DNA from: Bacteroidota bacterium
GTDB lineage: Bacteria > Bacteroidota > Bacteroidia > AKYH767-A > OLB10
DNA length: 64,000 nucleotides
Direction: 5' to 3'
Assembly (NCBI GenBank): GCA_016714535.1
Contig: JADKDR010000002.1
Coordinates: 496,001-560,000, forward strand
The notes under the pieces are model-generated. The model was given only the letters and a program-made list of their open reading frames with translations, searched no databases and was not told where the DNA came from. A program made the position numbers and the translations under genes. Below, piece after piece: positions 28,277 through 37,025 of the stretch; positions within the stretch are counted from its first letter, which is position 1, and every line of letters starts with the position of its first letter.

Positions 28277-29932
28277 TTAACGATTGATGATAAATTTTTG
28301 CCGCCAATGTTGGTTGTCGGCTTGTGCATCAATAAAATAAATGCCGGGAGGTAAATCGCTTACCGAAATGGTAGTTTCGCCTCCACTATTTGCATTGATT
28401 GTTTTTACTAATTGCATAGTTGTGGAATAAATTTTTAATTCAACTTGCGAATTTACGATTGGAATAATTAGATTGATTAAGTCATTTGCGGGATTGGGAA
28501 ATAACAAAAATTTACCTGTACTTAAATTTAAATCAGCTATTGAATTAGGAATACTCGAACACATTGTATCAACCACAACTGCAGCACTTAACATTGGCAA
28601 ATAGTAAACAACTGACTGATTGGCAAAATCAAAATAATCATAAATTACAGAGTCGCAATGCTGCGGATTGGTGCTGCCCCAATAGTTGCTGTCAAGATAA
28701 AAATTCTGGTTGCCATATTGTACATTGTTATAAATTTCAATATTTCCAGGATTTAAAAAATTATTATGTTTCATATACAAAAATGAAGGGTTTAAAAACC
28801 CACCTCCGTCAAAGAAGATAGTATTTGGTGCAATATTATTTGCAAAATGATTATAAGTAATATGCCATTTCGAAGGCGGTAAACCCATGGGCGGTGTAAA
28901 ATAACAAATATTACTAGATAAACTAATGTTACTTATAAAAGTATTTTGATAGATATATAAATCATGACCAGTTGGTGTTAAACTAAGCACAGCACCTAAA
29001 TTGGCTTCAAATAAATTGTGATGGACTTCACCGCTAATGGCACCAAATAAACATGCGCCATAAGTCAATTGATTGTTTACAAATTTATTACAATAACATG
29101 TTACAAAACCACCGCAAAAAATTAATGAACTTGTAGTAGAATTTGTCAAATCGTTTGCCAAAAATAAATTGTTAAAAATTTCATTTCGATTGCTCAAACT
29201 TCGAATCACATCATTTGGTCCATAATTATTTGTAAATACATTGTTATTTATTTGTCTAGGAAACAACCCATTTTCACTAAAATAAATTGCTCCATTATTC
29301 AATTCAAAGGTATCGGTTTGGATTGTTATTTTTGGAAAAAAAGGTGGGTATCTGCAGTTTATCCCATAATCGTTGCAACCTTTGATCAAACTTGAATCAA
29401 TTGTATAATTGGATTCCCAAGAATAAATTCCTGATGTATTGCTTGAAACTATTTTACAATAAGTAAAGTATGGCGCAGAACGTTCAATATGAATTGCACC
29501 ATAACCTATTCCCCCTGCATAAAGCACGTTACAATATTTCATAATACTACCTGATTGGTATTTGCCCATAAAGTCAAAAACAGCATCGATGCATGTATCA
29601 GCAAAATGTATTTTGGCCCAATCACCTTTTTGTGGGTTTGCCTGATTAGAAGTAAAAGTAATCTGGTCTTCAAAGGTTCCAATTGCAATAAGTTCACCAT
29701 CAATTTGCAGTGCCTTGTCGGTTTCAAATTTAACTATTACACCCGGTTCTATTGTTAGAGTATTGCCGTGAGTTAACAGCGCATTACCATTTACAATATA
29801 AGGATTTCCAGCAACACTCCAAGTTGTATTTGTTGAAATAAAGCCACTGATAAATGTTTGTGCAAAGGAATTTATGTACATAATAAAACAAAAACAAATA
29901 AGCAAACAAGTTTTAGTTTTCATCTTTTTCAT
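28277..29932 (-). CDS. Secreted parallel beta-helix protein with T9SS type A sorting tail
   Basis: I start at 29932 (MKKMKTKTCLLICFCF), which gives a signal peptide ending NSFAQ; the longer frame to 30040 adds a charged segment with no function. Residues about 25-420 hold many short beta-strand turns with NNxF/NxFxxN motifs and GNTLTIEPGVIVKFE at the start, as in right-handed beta-helix (pectate-lyase-like or NosD-like) proteins. The C-terminal 75 residues are a type A T9SS domain (FLLFPNPANDLINLII ... LPPGIYFIDA ... WRQKFIINR). Exported across the outer membrane; substrate unknown. The ending is shared with the M12 protease at 33731. Confidence 0.85.
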   Translation of the reverse strand: MKKMKTKTCLLICFCFIMYINSFAQTFISGFISTNTTWSVAGNPYIVNGNALLTHGNTLTIEPGVIVKFETDKALQIDGELIAIGTFEDQITFTSNQANPQKGDWAKIHFADTCIDAVFDFMGKYQSGSIMKYCNVLYAGGIGYGAIHIERSAPYFTYCKIVSSNTSGIYSWESNYTIDSSLIKGCNDYGINCRYPPFFPKITIQTDTFELNNGAIYFSENGLFPRQINNNVFTNNYGPNDVIRSLSNRNEIFNNLFLANDLTNSTTSSLIFCGGFVTCYCNKFVNNQLTYGACLFGAISGEVHHNLFEANLGAVLSLTPTGHDLYIYQNTFISNISLSSNICYFTPPMGLPPSKWHITYNHFANNIAPNTIFFDGGGFLNPSFLYMKHNNFLNPGNIEIYNNVQYGNQNFYLDSNYWGSTNPQHCDSVIYDYFDFANQSVVYYLPMLSAAVVVDTMCSSIPNSIADLNLSTGKFLLFPNPANDLINLIIPIVNSQVELKIYSTTMQLVKTINANSGGETTISVSDLPPGIYFIDAQADNQHWRQKFIINR

Positions 29933-30050
29933 TTTAAATAATATTGTTGGAAAGATAGCAATATCTATTGAATAAATATTATTTCGTAAGATAAAATTCT
30001 TTCCATTTAATATTGTAAGGAAAGCAGGCCGAAAACTCATATCTTTTTAT

Positions 30051-30100
30051 CCTCGGTTGGTGTCCCCGCCAAACGCTATGGAATAAAAATAAATTCTTTG
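30051..30100. repeat. Half REPIN-like element
   Basis: CCTCGGTTGGTGTCCCCGCC and the following AAACGCTATGGAATAAA match the left end of copies A-C with a few changes; the right end is absent. Confidence 0.6.
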
Positions 30101-30224
30101 TTAACTACGCAAATATACCTACTCAAAATACATCAAATTGAGTATTTCAACTAAATTAATTTACCGTTTCTTCGCACTACAAAATTAACGCTCACAAATA
30201 ATAAAATTTTAAATACAAAAACAG

Positions 30225-32237
30225 ATGATGAAAGGAATCGGTTTATTGATGATGCTTATCGGGATGATAGGCACATCGTTTGCACAATTGCGGAACTTAA
30301 ATGTATCGCCTTCCAATGCAGACAAAGTACAAAAAGTAGAAATACAAAAAGTACAAAACGCGCATTATTGTTATAGCCATGAATATATGCTGCAACAAAT
30401 GTCGCAAAACCCCGACATGATGAAGGAGCAACAAAAGTTAGAAAAAGAAACAGAACGTCTTAGCCGCTTGACCAACGAAAACGAAAATCAAAAGCAAGCT
30501 GTAATTACCATACCTGTTGTGTTTCACGTTTTGTATAATTCAACTTACGAGAATATTTCGGACCAACAAATACAATCGCAAATAGACCAATGGAATCGCG
30601 ATTTCAATAGAGCCAATTGGGATTCGGTTTATATTCCTTCGGTATTCAAGAGTAAATACACAAACATGAATATAAAATTTTGCCTGGCAAATCGCACACC
30701 GGGTGGCGCACCTTCGAAAGGAATTATTCGTAAATCAACAACAAAAACAACATGGACAACAGGCGATGCGGCCATTAAACGGTCGGCACAAGGTGGTGAT
30801 GATGCATGGAATAGAGACAACTATTTAAACGTATGGGTGGTAGGTGCTCTATCGGGCAATGTGTTGGCTTATGCCACGTTTCCGGGAGGCCCCGCTGCCG
30901 ATGATGGCATTGTTTCGTGGAACGAATGTTTGGGTACAACAGGCACGGTAGGTTACCCATATACACTAGGTAAAGTGCTCACGCACGAAGTAGGGCATTG
31001 GCTAAACCTCCGCCATATTTGGGGCGATGATGGTGGTGCATGTACAGGTAGCGATCAAGTGGGCGATACACCAAATGCATGGGATGCAAATTATGGCGAT
31101 CCTACCTTTCCACATGTTACGTGTAGCAATGGCCCTAATGGCGATATGTACATGAACCATATGGATTATGTAAACGACCAAACAAAAATCATGTTTACCA
31201 CCGGGCAAAAAACACGCGCCACCTCAGCATTAAATACTACACGTGTTGCCATACAAACATCTAACGGTTGTGTGGCACCAAATGCAAATGCGTTTAGCGT
31301 ACCCGCTGGAATTTTAGCTCGTGGTGTAAACGAAAATAGTGCGAGCATTTGGTGGAATACAGTTGCCGGTGCTGCAAGTTTCGAAGTGCAATATCGTAAG
31401 AATGGCACTACTGCATGGACTACAAAAACGGCAGCACAAATTAATTATCGCATTAGTGGTTTAACAGTCGCCACAAAATACGATTACCGCCTTCGTGCAA
31501 TTTATGCAAATGGCAACAGTGCTTATTCTGCAATAAAAACTTTTACTACCGCATCGAACTCTGCATGCAATGGCGACCCATTTGAGTTTAATGATACCTA
31601 CCACACCCCTTGCCCAATCAATAGCGGAAAAAATTATTATGCCAAATTATCGGCAACCGATATGTACGATTGGTATATTGTAAAAAGCGATGCCAGCAAA
31701 CCTTATATACGCATTACACTTTCGAACTTGCAACAAGATTATGACCTGCAAGCAAACCTGGCCAGTGGTACTTTTTTGGCATCATCTACAAACTCCGGTA
31801 CTACAAACGATGTTGTAAATTTGGCTGGCGCATCGGGCGAATATTTTCTTGTAAATGTAAATATAGGAGCCAACTTGGTTAGCACAGCTTGCTATAAATT
31901 AATAGTGGAATATAAGGCTACTCCATTCTTAGCTAATGATGATGATATTCGCCTTCAAGAGCCATCGAACGAAGCAATTGTAAAAGTTGATATGATGCCG
32001 AATCCTGCGAGTAACGAAGCACACCTGAATATACTTACAAATGAAAATATTGATATAGCTATAAGTGTGATTGACAATTTGGGTAAAGTAGTGTATGCAA
32101 ATAATACCGTTGCAATAGAAGGAGAAAACCTTATCGAACTTCCTGTAAATGAATTTACAAATGGCTTGTATCAAGTAATTGTTTCGGGAAATAATTTTAC
32201 CGAAATGAAAAAACTTATAGTGAACAAAAACAATTAA
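30225..32237 (+). CDS. Secreted M43-type zinc metalloprotease with FnIII and T9SS tail
   Basis: 670 residues. Signal peptide MMKGIGLLMMLIGMIGTSFA. After a propeptide-like region the catalytic motif is LTHEVGHWLNLRHIWGDD (HExxHxxGxxH-type metzincin site, here HEVGHWLNLRH, where Asn replaces the usual Gly) with the Met-turn region MYMNHMDY, as in pappalysin/ulilysin family M43. A fibronectin type III domain (about residues 365-445, ARGVNENSASIWWNTV) and a PPC-like domain (about 450-560, CNGDPFEFNDTYHTPCPI) follow. The last 80 residues are a type A T9SS tail (VDMMPNPASNEAHLNIL ... NGLYQVIVSGN). Probably an outer-surface or released endopeptidase. Confidence 0.9.
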   Translation: MMKGIGLLMMLIGMIGTSFAQLRNLNVSPSNADKVQKVEIQKVQNAHYCYSHEYMLQQMSQNPDMMKEQQKLEKETERLSRLTNENENQKQAVITIPVVFHVLYNSTYENISDQQIQSQIDQWNRDFNRANWDSVYIPSVFKSKYTNMNIKFCLANRTPGGAPSKGIIRKSTTKTTWTTGDAAIKRSAQGGDDAWNRDNYLNVWVVGALSGNVLAYATFPGGPAADDGIVSWNECLGTTGTVGYPYTLGKVLTHEVGHWLNLRHIWGDDGGACTGSDQVGDTPNAWDANYGDPTFPHVTCSNGPNGDMYMNHMDYVNDQTKIMFTTGQKTRATSALNTTRVAIQTSNGCVAPNANAFSVPAGILARGVNENSASIWWNTVAGAASFEVQYRKNGTTAWTTKTAAQINYRISGLTVATKYDYRLRAIYANGNSAYSAIKTFTTASNSACNGDPFEFNDTYHTPCPINSGKNYYAKLSATDMYDWYIVKSDASKPYIRITLSNLQQDYDLQANLASGTFLASSTNSGTTNDVVNLAGASGEYFLVNVNIGANLVSTACYKLIVEYKATPFLANDDDIRLQEPSNEAIVKVDMMPNPASNEAHLNILTNENIDIAISVIDNLGKVVYANNTVAIEGENLIELPVNEFTNGLYQVIVSGNNFTEMKKLIVNKNN

Positions 32238-32278
32238 TACGAAAAAATATTTCGACATTTTATTTCACATTTTTTTAA

Positions 32279-32310
32279 TAAGTACAGTCAGCAATGGCTG
32301 TACTTTTTTT
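32279..32310 (+). terminator. Terminator after the M43 protease
   Basis: AGTACAG/CTGTACT stem with a ten-base loop, then seven or more T. An imperfect palindrome (GATGG...TTAGCGCTAA...CCATC) lies 10 bases further on and may be another repeat. Confidence 0.7.
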
Positions 32311-32428
32311 CTCTTGATGGCGTTAGCGCTAACCATCTTTAGTCTTTCATCCTTGGTGGGCGGGGATGCAATCCGTGAGTAGAATTTAATAGAAATAAAA
32401 ATTGATAGTGACCGCTTTCAAAATAAAA

Positions 32429-33355
32429 TTACTTCTCTTTCCATTCCTGCGCATCGGGTTCTACGTATAACCATTTCACTTCGGGGCTGCCACTTCTTAT
32501 TTCGTGTTCAAGTTTGTTTATTAGTTTGCTTAACTCGAGTGCTGTAAAATTATGTGCACATTTTATTTTCATACACATCATTACTTCGCCCGGCCCTTGT
32601 TGTATAGTAATGCAGTTTATTAGTTTTATTACTTCGGCATGTTTTTGTAAAATATCATTTACCGATTGTAATATTTCGTCACTTGCACTTTCACCTATGA
32701 GTAAAGATTTCACCTCGACCGATAAAAAAATGGCTACACAAATTAATATCACACCAATACAAAATGAGCCCGCAGCATCGTAACGGCTATCGCCTGTGTA
32801 ATATGAAGCAAGCATGGCAACAAGCGCCACTATTAAACCAAAAACAGCAGCAGAGTTTTCGCCAAACACTACTACCAGATCACTATCCTTAGTGGCGCGC
32901 AGGTATTTCATAAAACTTAACTTGCCACGTATTACATTCATTTCAACAATGTTCGAATACATGGCATAACTTTCGAGCAAGAGCGAAAAAAATAAAATTC
33001 CTATGCCCCATGATACATGCTGAATTGGTTCGGGCATATTAAATTTGTGTATGCCTTCGTAAATGGAAAACATACCTCCTATCGAAAATAAAAGCATGGC
33101 TACCATAAACGACCAAAAATATATTGCACGACCTTGCCCAAGTGGATGCCTTGCTGTTGCTGCCTTTTGCGACTGTCTTACTCCTACCAGCAAAAGTATT
33201 TGATTGGCACAATCGGAAAACGAATGAATTGCCTCGGCCAGCATTGCACCAGAGTGGGTCATAAACGCAGCAACGGATTTTGATATGGCTATTAGCAGAT
33301 TTACCACCAAACTTTGAATGATGTGCGATGATTTGTTTTGTGGTTTTTTTGACAT
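32429..33355 (-). CDS. Cation diffusion facilitator (CDF) family transporter
   Basis: 308-residue inner-membrane divalent metal/proton antiporter. Six predicted helices. The metal site in TM2 is visible as AEAIHSFSDCANQ (HxxxD) and in TM5 as GDSRYDAAGSFCIG (D..D). It has a C-terminal cytoplasmic domain of about 90 residues. The tail ends EPDAQEWKEK. The metal cannot be named from sequence. Clean frame. Confidence 0.9.
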   Translation of the reverse strand: MSKKPQNKSSHIIQSLVVNLLIAISKSVAAFMTHSGAMLAEAIHSFSDCANQILLLVGVRQSQKAATARHPLGQGRAIYFWSFMVAMLLFSIGGMFSIYEGIHKFNMPEPIQHVSWGIGILFFSLLLESYAMYSNIVEMNVIRGKLSFMKYLRATKDSDLVVVFGENSAAVFGLIVALVAMLASYYTGDSRYDAAGSFCIGVILICVAIFLSVEVKSLLIGESASDEILQSVNDILQKHAEVIKLINCITIQQGPGEVMMCMKIKCAHNFTALELSKLINKLEHEIRSGSPEVKWLYVEPDAQEWKEK

Positions 33356-33453
33356 AATATTTTACAAAGAATAAAAGTAAAGTAAATATAAATTTCTTGC
33401 ATAAAACTTTCTAAGTGTGTGTCTGATTTTTTTGTAGCGATTTGTCCTCGATT

Positions 33454-33606
33454 TGTCCTCGGTTGGCGTCCCCGCCAACCGCTGTGGAATACCAATTTAT
33501 TTCTGTTTGTTAGATTGTGGACTGAACAAAAATGTAACCCTCACTTTTTTGGATATAAAATATTTCGTCTACAACGTGCATTTGACGAGGACGCCAACCA
33601 AGGACA
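33454..33606. repeat. REPIN-like element, copy C (right end decayed)
   Basis: Left end TGTCCTCGGTTGGCG is intact; the right end (GTGCATTTGACGAGGACGCC, CAACCAAGGACA) has drifted. Inner part as in copy B. A short extra copy of CGATTTGTCCTCG sits just before it. Confidence 0.75.
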
Positions 33607-33690
33607 GAAAAATTTAAATCAGCTTTTACTGATTCAAAATTTACCTTCGGTTGTTGTGGACCACTGGCGAGGAAAAAAATCCAAAAAAAA

Positions 33691-33717
33691 AGAGCGACAA
33701 CAAAACTGTGTCGCTCT
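33691..33717 (-). terminator. Terminator of the fibre-3/M12 protease unit
   Basis: AGAGCGACA/TGTCGCTCT stem with loop ACAAAACTG-like, A run to the left giving a T tail on the minus strand; 14 bases after the stop at 33731. Confidence 0.8.
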
Positions 33718-33730
33718 TTTTAAAAATTGC

Positions 33731-35426
33731 CTAACGGTTGATAATAAATTTTTGCCGCCAATGTTGGTTGTCAGATTGTGCATCGATAAAATAAATGCCG
33801 GGCGGTAAATCAGCAGTTGAAATTGTGTTTTCAATTCCGCTTTCAAAATTCAAAGTTTTAATCAACTGCATGGTGCTGTTGTAAATTTTGAAAGTTGTTT
33901 TTGAATCACCATTATTTATTTTGATGGTAATGAAATCGTTGGCAGGATTTGGATAAATGTTGAAACCATTATCATCAAAGTTATTGTTGTTTTCTCCTGC
34001 TATTTTTGACAACGTTTCGCATGTGTTTGATAAGTTGCTTATGCGCATCAGAACTGCACTACCTGTATGTGCAATAAATCCTGTTGTGTTAATTAGGGTT
34101 GGACTTATCACAATCTCATTACCAGATTCAAAGTAACCTAAACCACTGCTGCTTATTTCAACTGGGCCGACAGCTGAATTAATATAGACTGAATTAATGC
34201 CAAGCACTTTAATATAACTGAAGGGGAATCCGACTCCCACTGCTATTGCATTAAATGGATAGGTTTCTTCCATGCACGATGTGCCAGCAATGTAAGTTGC
34301 TATTTCAGTGAGTGTTTGATTCAGCCAGCAGAGCAGGCTGAGGGAACGATTGGACACATGATTGCTCCATTGCATGAGAAATCATGAAAACCGCCAAAAT
34401 TATGGCCTAACTCATGGGCTGAAAGGTTAACACATAAACTGAATGGCGAACGGTGCAATACGACACTATAGTAGTCGCTACTACAAACGGCTTCATTAGA
34501 GGCATAACCAATAGTATTACCTATAAGTACAATGTTTGAAAACATGTGCGTTACATCACGGTCAATGTTTGAGCGGTTATTATCCCACCAGTTGGTAAAC
34601 TCAGATTTTAAATCTTGCACGGTAGTTCCGGTATATGGGTCGTTAACGGTGGTCCAAATCTGTTGGTACACAATAATAAATTTCATGTAAAACCCCTGCT
34701 GATATAAAGACCTTCAACCTGGTTAAGTATAGTACGGATGCGATTCAATGTTACAGCAGCACTAGCAAAAGTCTGGTAATACTCATAATCAGCCTCGGTA
34801 GCAATTTCTGCAAAGTAGCAATTGCCGGTTTGCATTTTATTTAAGACGTCCTTTTTATTATCCCACCTTTGCTTCTCCTGTTTTACTTCATCAGCCGCAC
34901 AACCGTAAGTGTTATTAGGTTTTACATCAGCCGCATCATAAATCACAAAGAGATTCGCAGGAGCATTCGGGTTAAAATTTTTAAGCGGCTCACAATAAAA
35001 CTGCTGTCCATTTTGAATGATATAACCTTCAAATGTGTTTTCATCAATAGTTAGACGAACTATGTTTCCGGCTTTGTCGTCAGTTATTCCTTTATACGTA
35101 TTAGCAATTGCCTGAGGTATTTCTTCCGGACCATGGTCTGTCATTGCTATGGCTTTAAAACTTTTACCGCGCATGTCGTTCAACTCTAATTGCAGTGCAA
35201 ATTTCCGGTCACTTAATTCCAAACCGAAATTGATTTTAGCGCTACATTGATTTACATAGTTTGATATTTCAGTCAATGGTATTTCACAAACAGTATATTT
35301 GTTGAAATACTTTTCAAGCGACCTGCTGTATTCTGTGTCAATTTTCTTTAAACTGAAATCTTTGCTCCAACCCGAAAAAACAGCTAGTAACAAAAGAGCG
35401 AGCAGTTTGTATTTTATCTTATTCAT
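33731..35426 (-). pseudogene. Secreted M12-type metalloprotease with T9SS tail, two frameshifts
   Basis: Reconstructed length about 560 residues. The first frame (from 35426) has a signal peptide and a propeptide-like region. The second holds the reprolysin-type zinc site LSAHELGHNFGGFHD (HExxHxxGxxHD) and IMCPIV. The third carries TEIATYIAGTSC..., then a type A T9SS tail (FNIYPNPANDFITIKI ... WRQKFIINR). Break 1 near 34688-34694: restoring one G to a G run joins VEGLYISRGF to YMKFIIVYQQ. Break 2 near 34322-34332, before LNQTLTEIA. All catalytic residues are kept. It follows the fibre-3 gene by 33 bases and probably shares its promoter. The protein tail is nearly the same as that of the beta-helix protein at 28277. 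Confidence 0.8.
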
Positions 35427-35459
35427 TTTACTTATAGTTTAATTTGTTAAAACGATGAT

Positions 35460-36587
35460 TTACTTTTGAGACTTTAGTTGATTAACCTGCTTTTGCAAAT
35501 CAATAACGTACAAAGTCAACTCTTCAATTTTCTTTATCATCTGTGCAGATGTTTTTCCTATTTCCAATCCTTCGCTTTCGATAATTGCACCCGGAGTAAC
35601 ATCAGGCAAGTGTTTGTTTTCTTTTATAAATTCTTCTACCGATTTTAATGATGGAAGTTTATAATCATCAGCAAAAACATAATCGCACCAGCCTGTTGCT
35701 ACACGTACTTCTTTGGCTCGCATGGTGCCGCATACATCTAATTTATATGCAGGGTTTGCTGTGCCTATTCCGACATTATTGTTTAAATCAGCTATGATAA
35801 CATTGGACGATGTATTTCCTCCTCTGATATATGTGTTTTCATTAAGTCCTACATGACAAAAGTGAGATGCAAACCCTGTATTGCTGCCCCAGAAACTTGC
35901 AGTTGCGGTTAATCCAGCCTTAGGACCAACATCTAATGAGGCTGATTTAAATACGCTATTAATACCCACTTGACCCTCGGGAAAGATAAATAATCCCGTT
36001 GTTCCAACTATAGCTTGGTCTGCGCCAGTTGCATTACTAGATGTATTAAAGAACATCACTCCCGATTGAAGGGTCAACCGAAATATTTCCTCCAAAACCA
36101 GAACTTAACGGCTTCCAGACGTTTGATGCAACGTATGAATTGAATCCGATACCTGGCCAGTTCTGAACCAAGGAAATCCCTGTAGAGCCTTGTCCAAAAA
36201 TTGCTGTTGTTTTTCCAACATTGCCTTCAACAACCAACTTTGCTCTACTTGGGTCTTCAGTGCCTATGCCTACATTACCTGCCTTGAATAAACCAAAAGC
36301 ATCCGCAATTATTACATTCCCGGGCGTTCCTGAATTTGGTTCATATGCTGATAATTCAAGATCGTTTCCACTTTGTTTTATCACAGATGCGTTTGTACTG
36401 CCTAATAACAAATACCCTGTCGGTAGCGTTACAAAATTACTGCTATTTGCATGGGGAAATTTGTTGTAGTACCCACTTTGGATGCAGCACCTACGGCATT
36501 GCCGCCTACATTCCAGGTTTGTGCTTGTGTTGCCATCATTGTGGCAACTGTTGCGATGCATGTTAATGCAATTGTTTTTAATTTCAT
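35460..36587 (-). pseudogene. Tail-fibre-like secreted protein (fibre 3), two frameshifts
   Basis: Starts at 36587 (MKLKTIALTCIATVATMMA, signal peptide). Then collagen-like/trimeric fibre segments with two copies of the NVGIGT.(D/N)P...L(V/D)V motif typical of S74-associated fibre stalks. The C-terminus (SLKSVEEFIKENKHLPDV, GLEIGKTSAQMIKKIEELTL) is the ending widespread on Bacteroidota fibre-like proteins, closing in a short coiled coil. No T9SS tail. Breaks near 36452-36460 (before FPHANSSNFV; one base missing in a TTTCCCC run) and near 36055 (before MFFNTSSNATG). Reads from promoter P2. Confidence 0.75.
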
Positions 36588-36641
36588 TTTTTTAATAATT
36601 TAAATTATTAGTATTTTTTTGTTTGTGTTAATTAACGGCAG

Positions 36642-36702
36642 CAAACTTACAGTGGGTGTTTAGTAAAAAAAACCCCATAAACATGTGGGGGGAATACCCT
36701 TG
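36642..36702 (-). promoter_or_regulatory. Promoter P2 with conserved operator, upstream of fibre 3
   Basis: The -7 box on the minus strand is TAAGTTTG (36642-36649), followed by CTGCCG. A 30-base block at 36673-36702 (CCCCATAAACATGTGGGG then GGAATACCCTTG) is identical to that at 46043-46072 and at the same distance (23 bases) from the -7 box. CCCCA/TGGGG can pair. No good -33 TTTG is seen, which suits activator-dependent transcription. Confidence 0.7.
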
Positions 36703-36705
36703 CTT

Positions 36706-36875
36706 TTAGAAATTAGAAATTAAGAATTGGGGATGAGAAATTGGGGATTGGGGATGAGAAATTAAGAATGAGAAATTAAGAATTGGGGATGAGAAATTGG
36801 GGATTGGAAAATAAGAATTGGGGATTGGGGATGAGAAATTAAGAATTAGAATTTAAGAATTGGGGATGAGAAATT
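36706..36875. repeat. G-tract tandem repeat
   Basis: Degenerate units of GAGAAATTAAGAATTGGGGAT and GAGAAATTGGGGATTGGGG. Eight GGGG runs lie in about 137 bases of the plus strand, so quadruplex formation is possible. It separates the kinase 3' end from promoter P2. Confidence 0.7.
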
Positions 36876-37025
36876 TCGCAAGACTAAACATACTAGCCTG
36901 ATGGAACACTGCTCACGCTGATACAACGGATGAGTGCGGATTTTTTAAATCTTTTTAAATCAGTTTCATCTGTGTTCTACTTTTTTTGCGAAGAAAAATA
37001 AATTAATGAATCCACATTTGTACAA

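Noticed and set aside
27837..28332. Two minus-strand frames with LGWRPRQPHVV-like peptides
   Set aside because: They are read through the inverted-repeat REPIN elements; the same peptide recurs because the DNA repeat recurs.
29933..30040. Upstream start for the beta-helix protein
   Set aside because: The 36 added residues hide the signal peptide; the ATG at 29932 gives a proper export signal.
36706..36875. Coding or CRISPR nature of the GAGAAATT repeat
   Set aside because: Units are imperfect, 7-21 bases long, without spacers and with stops in all frames.
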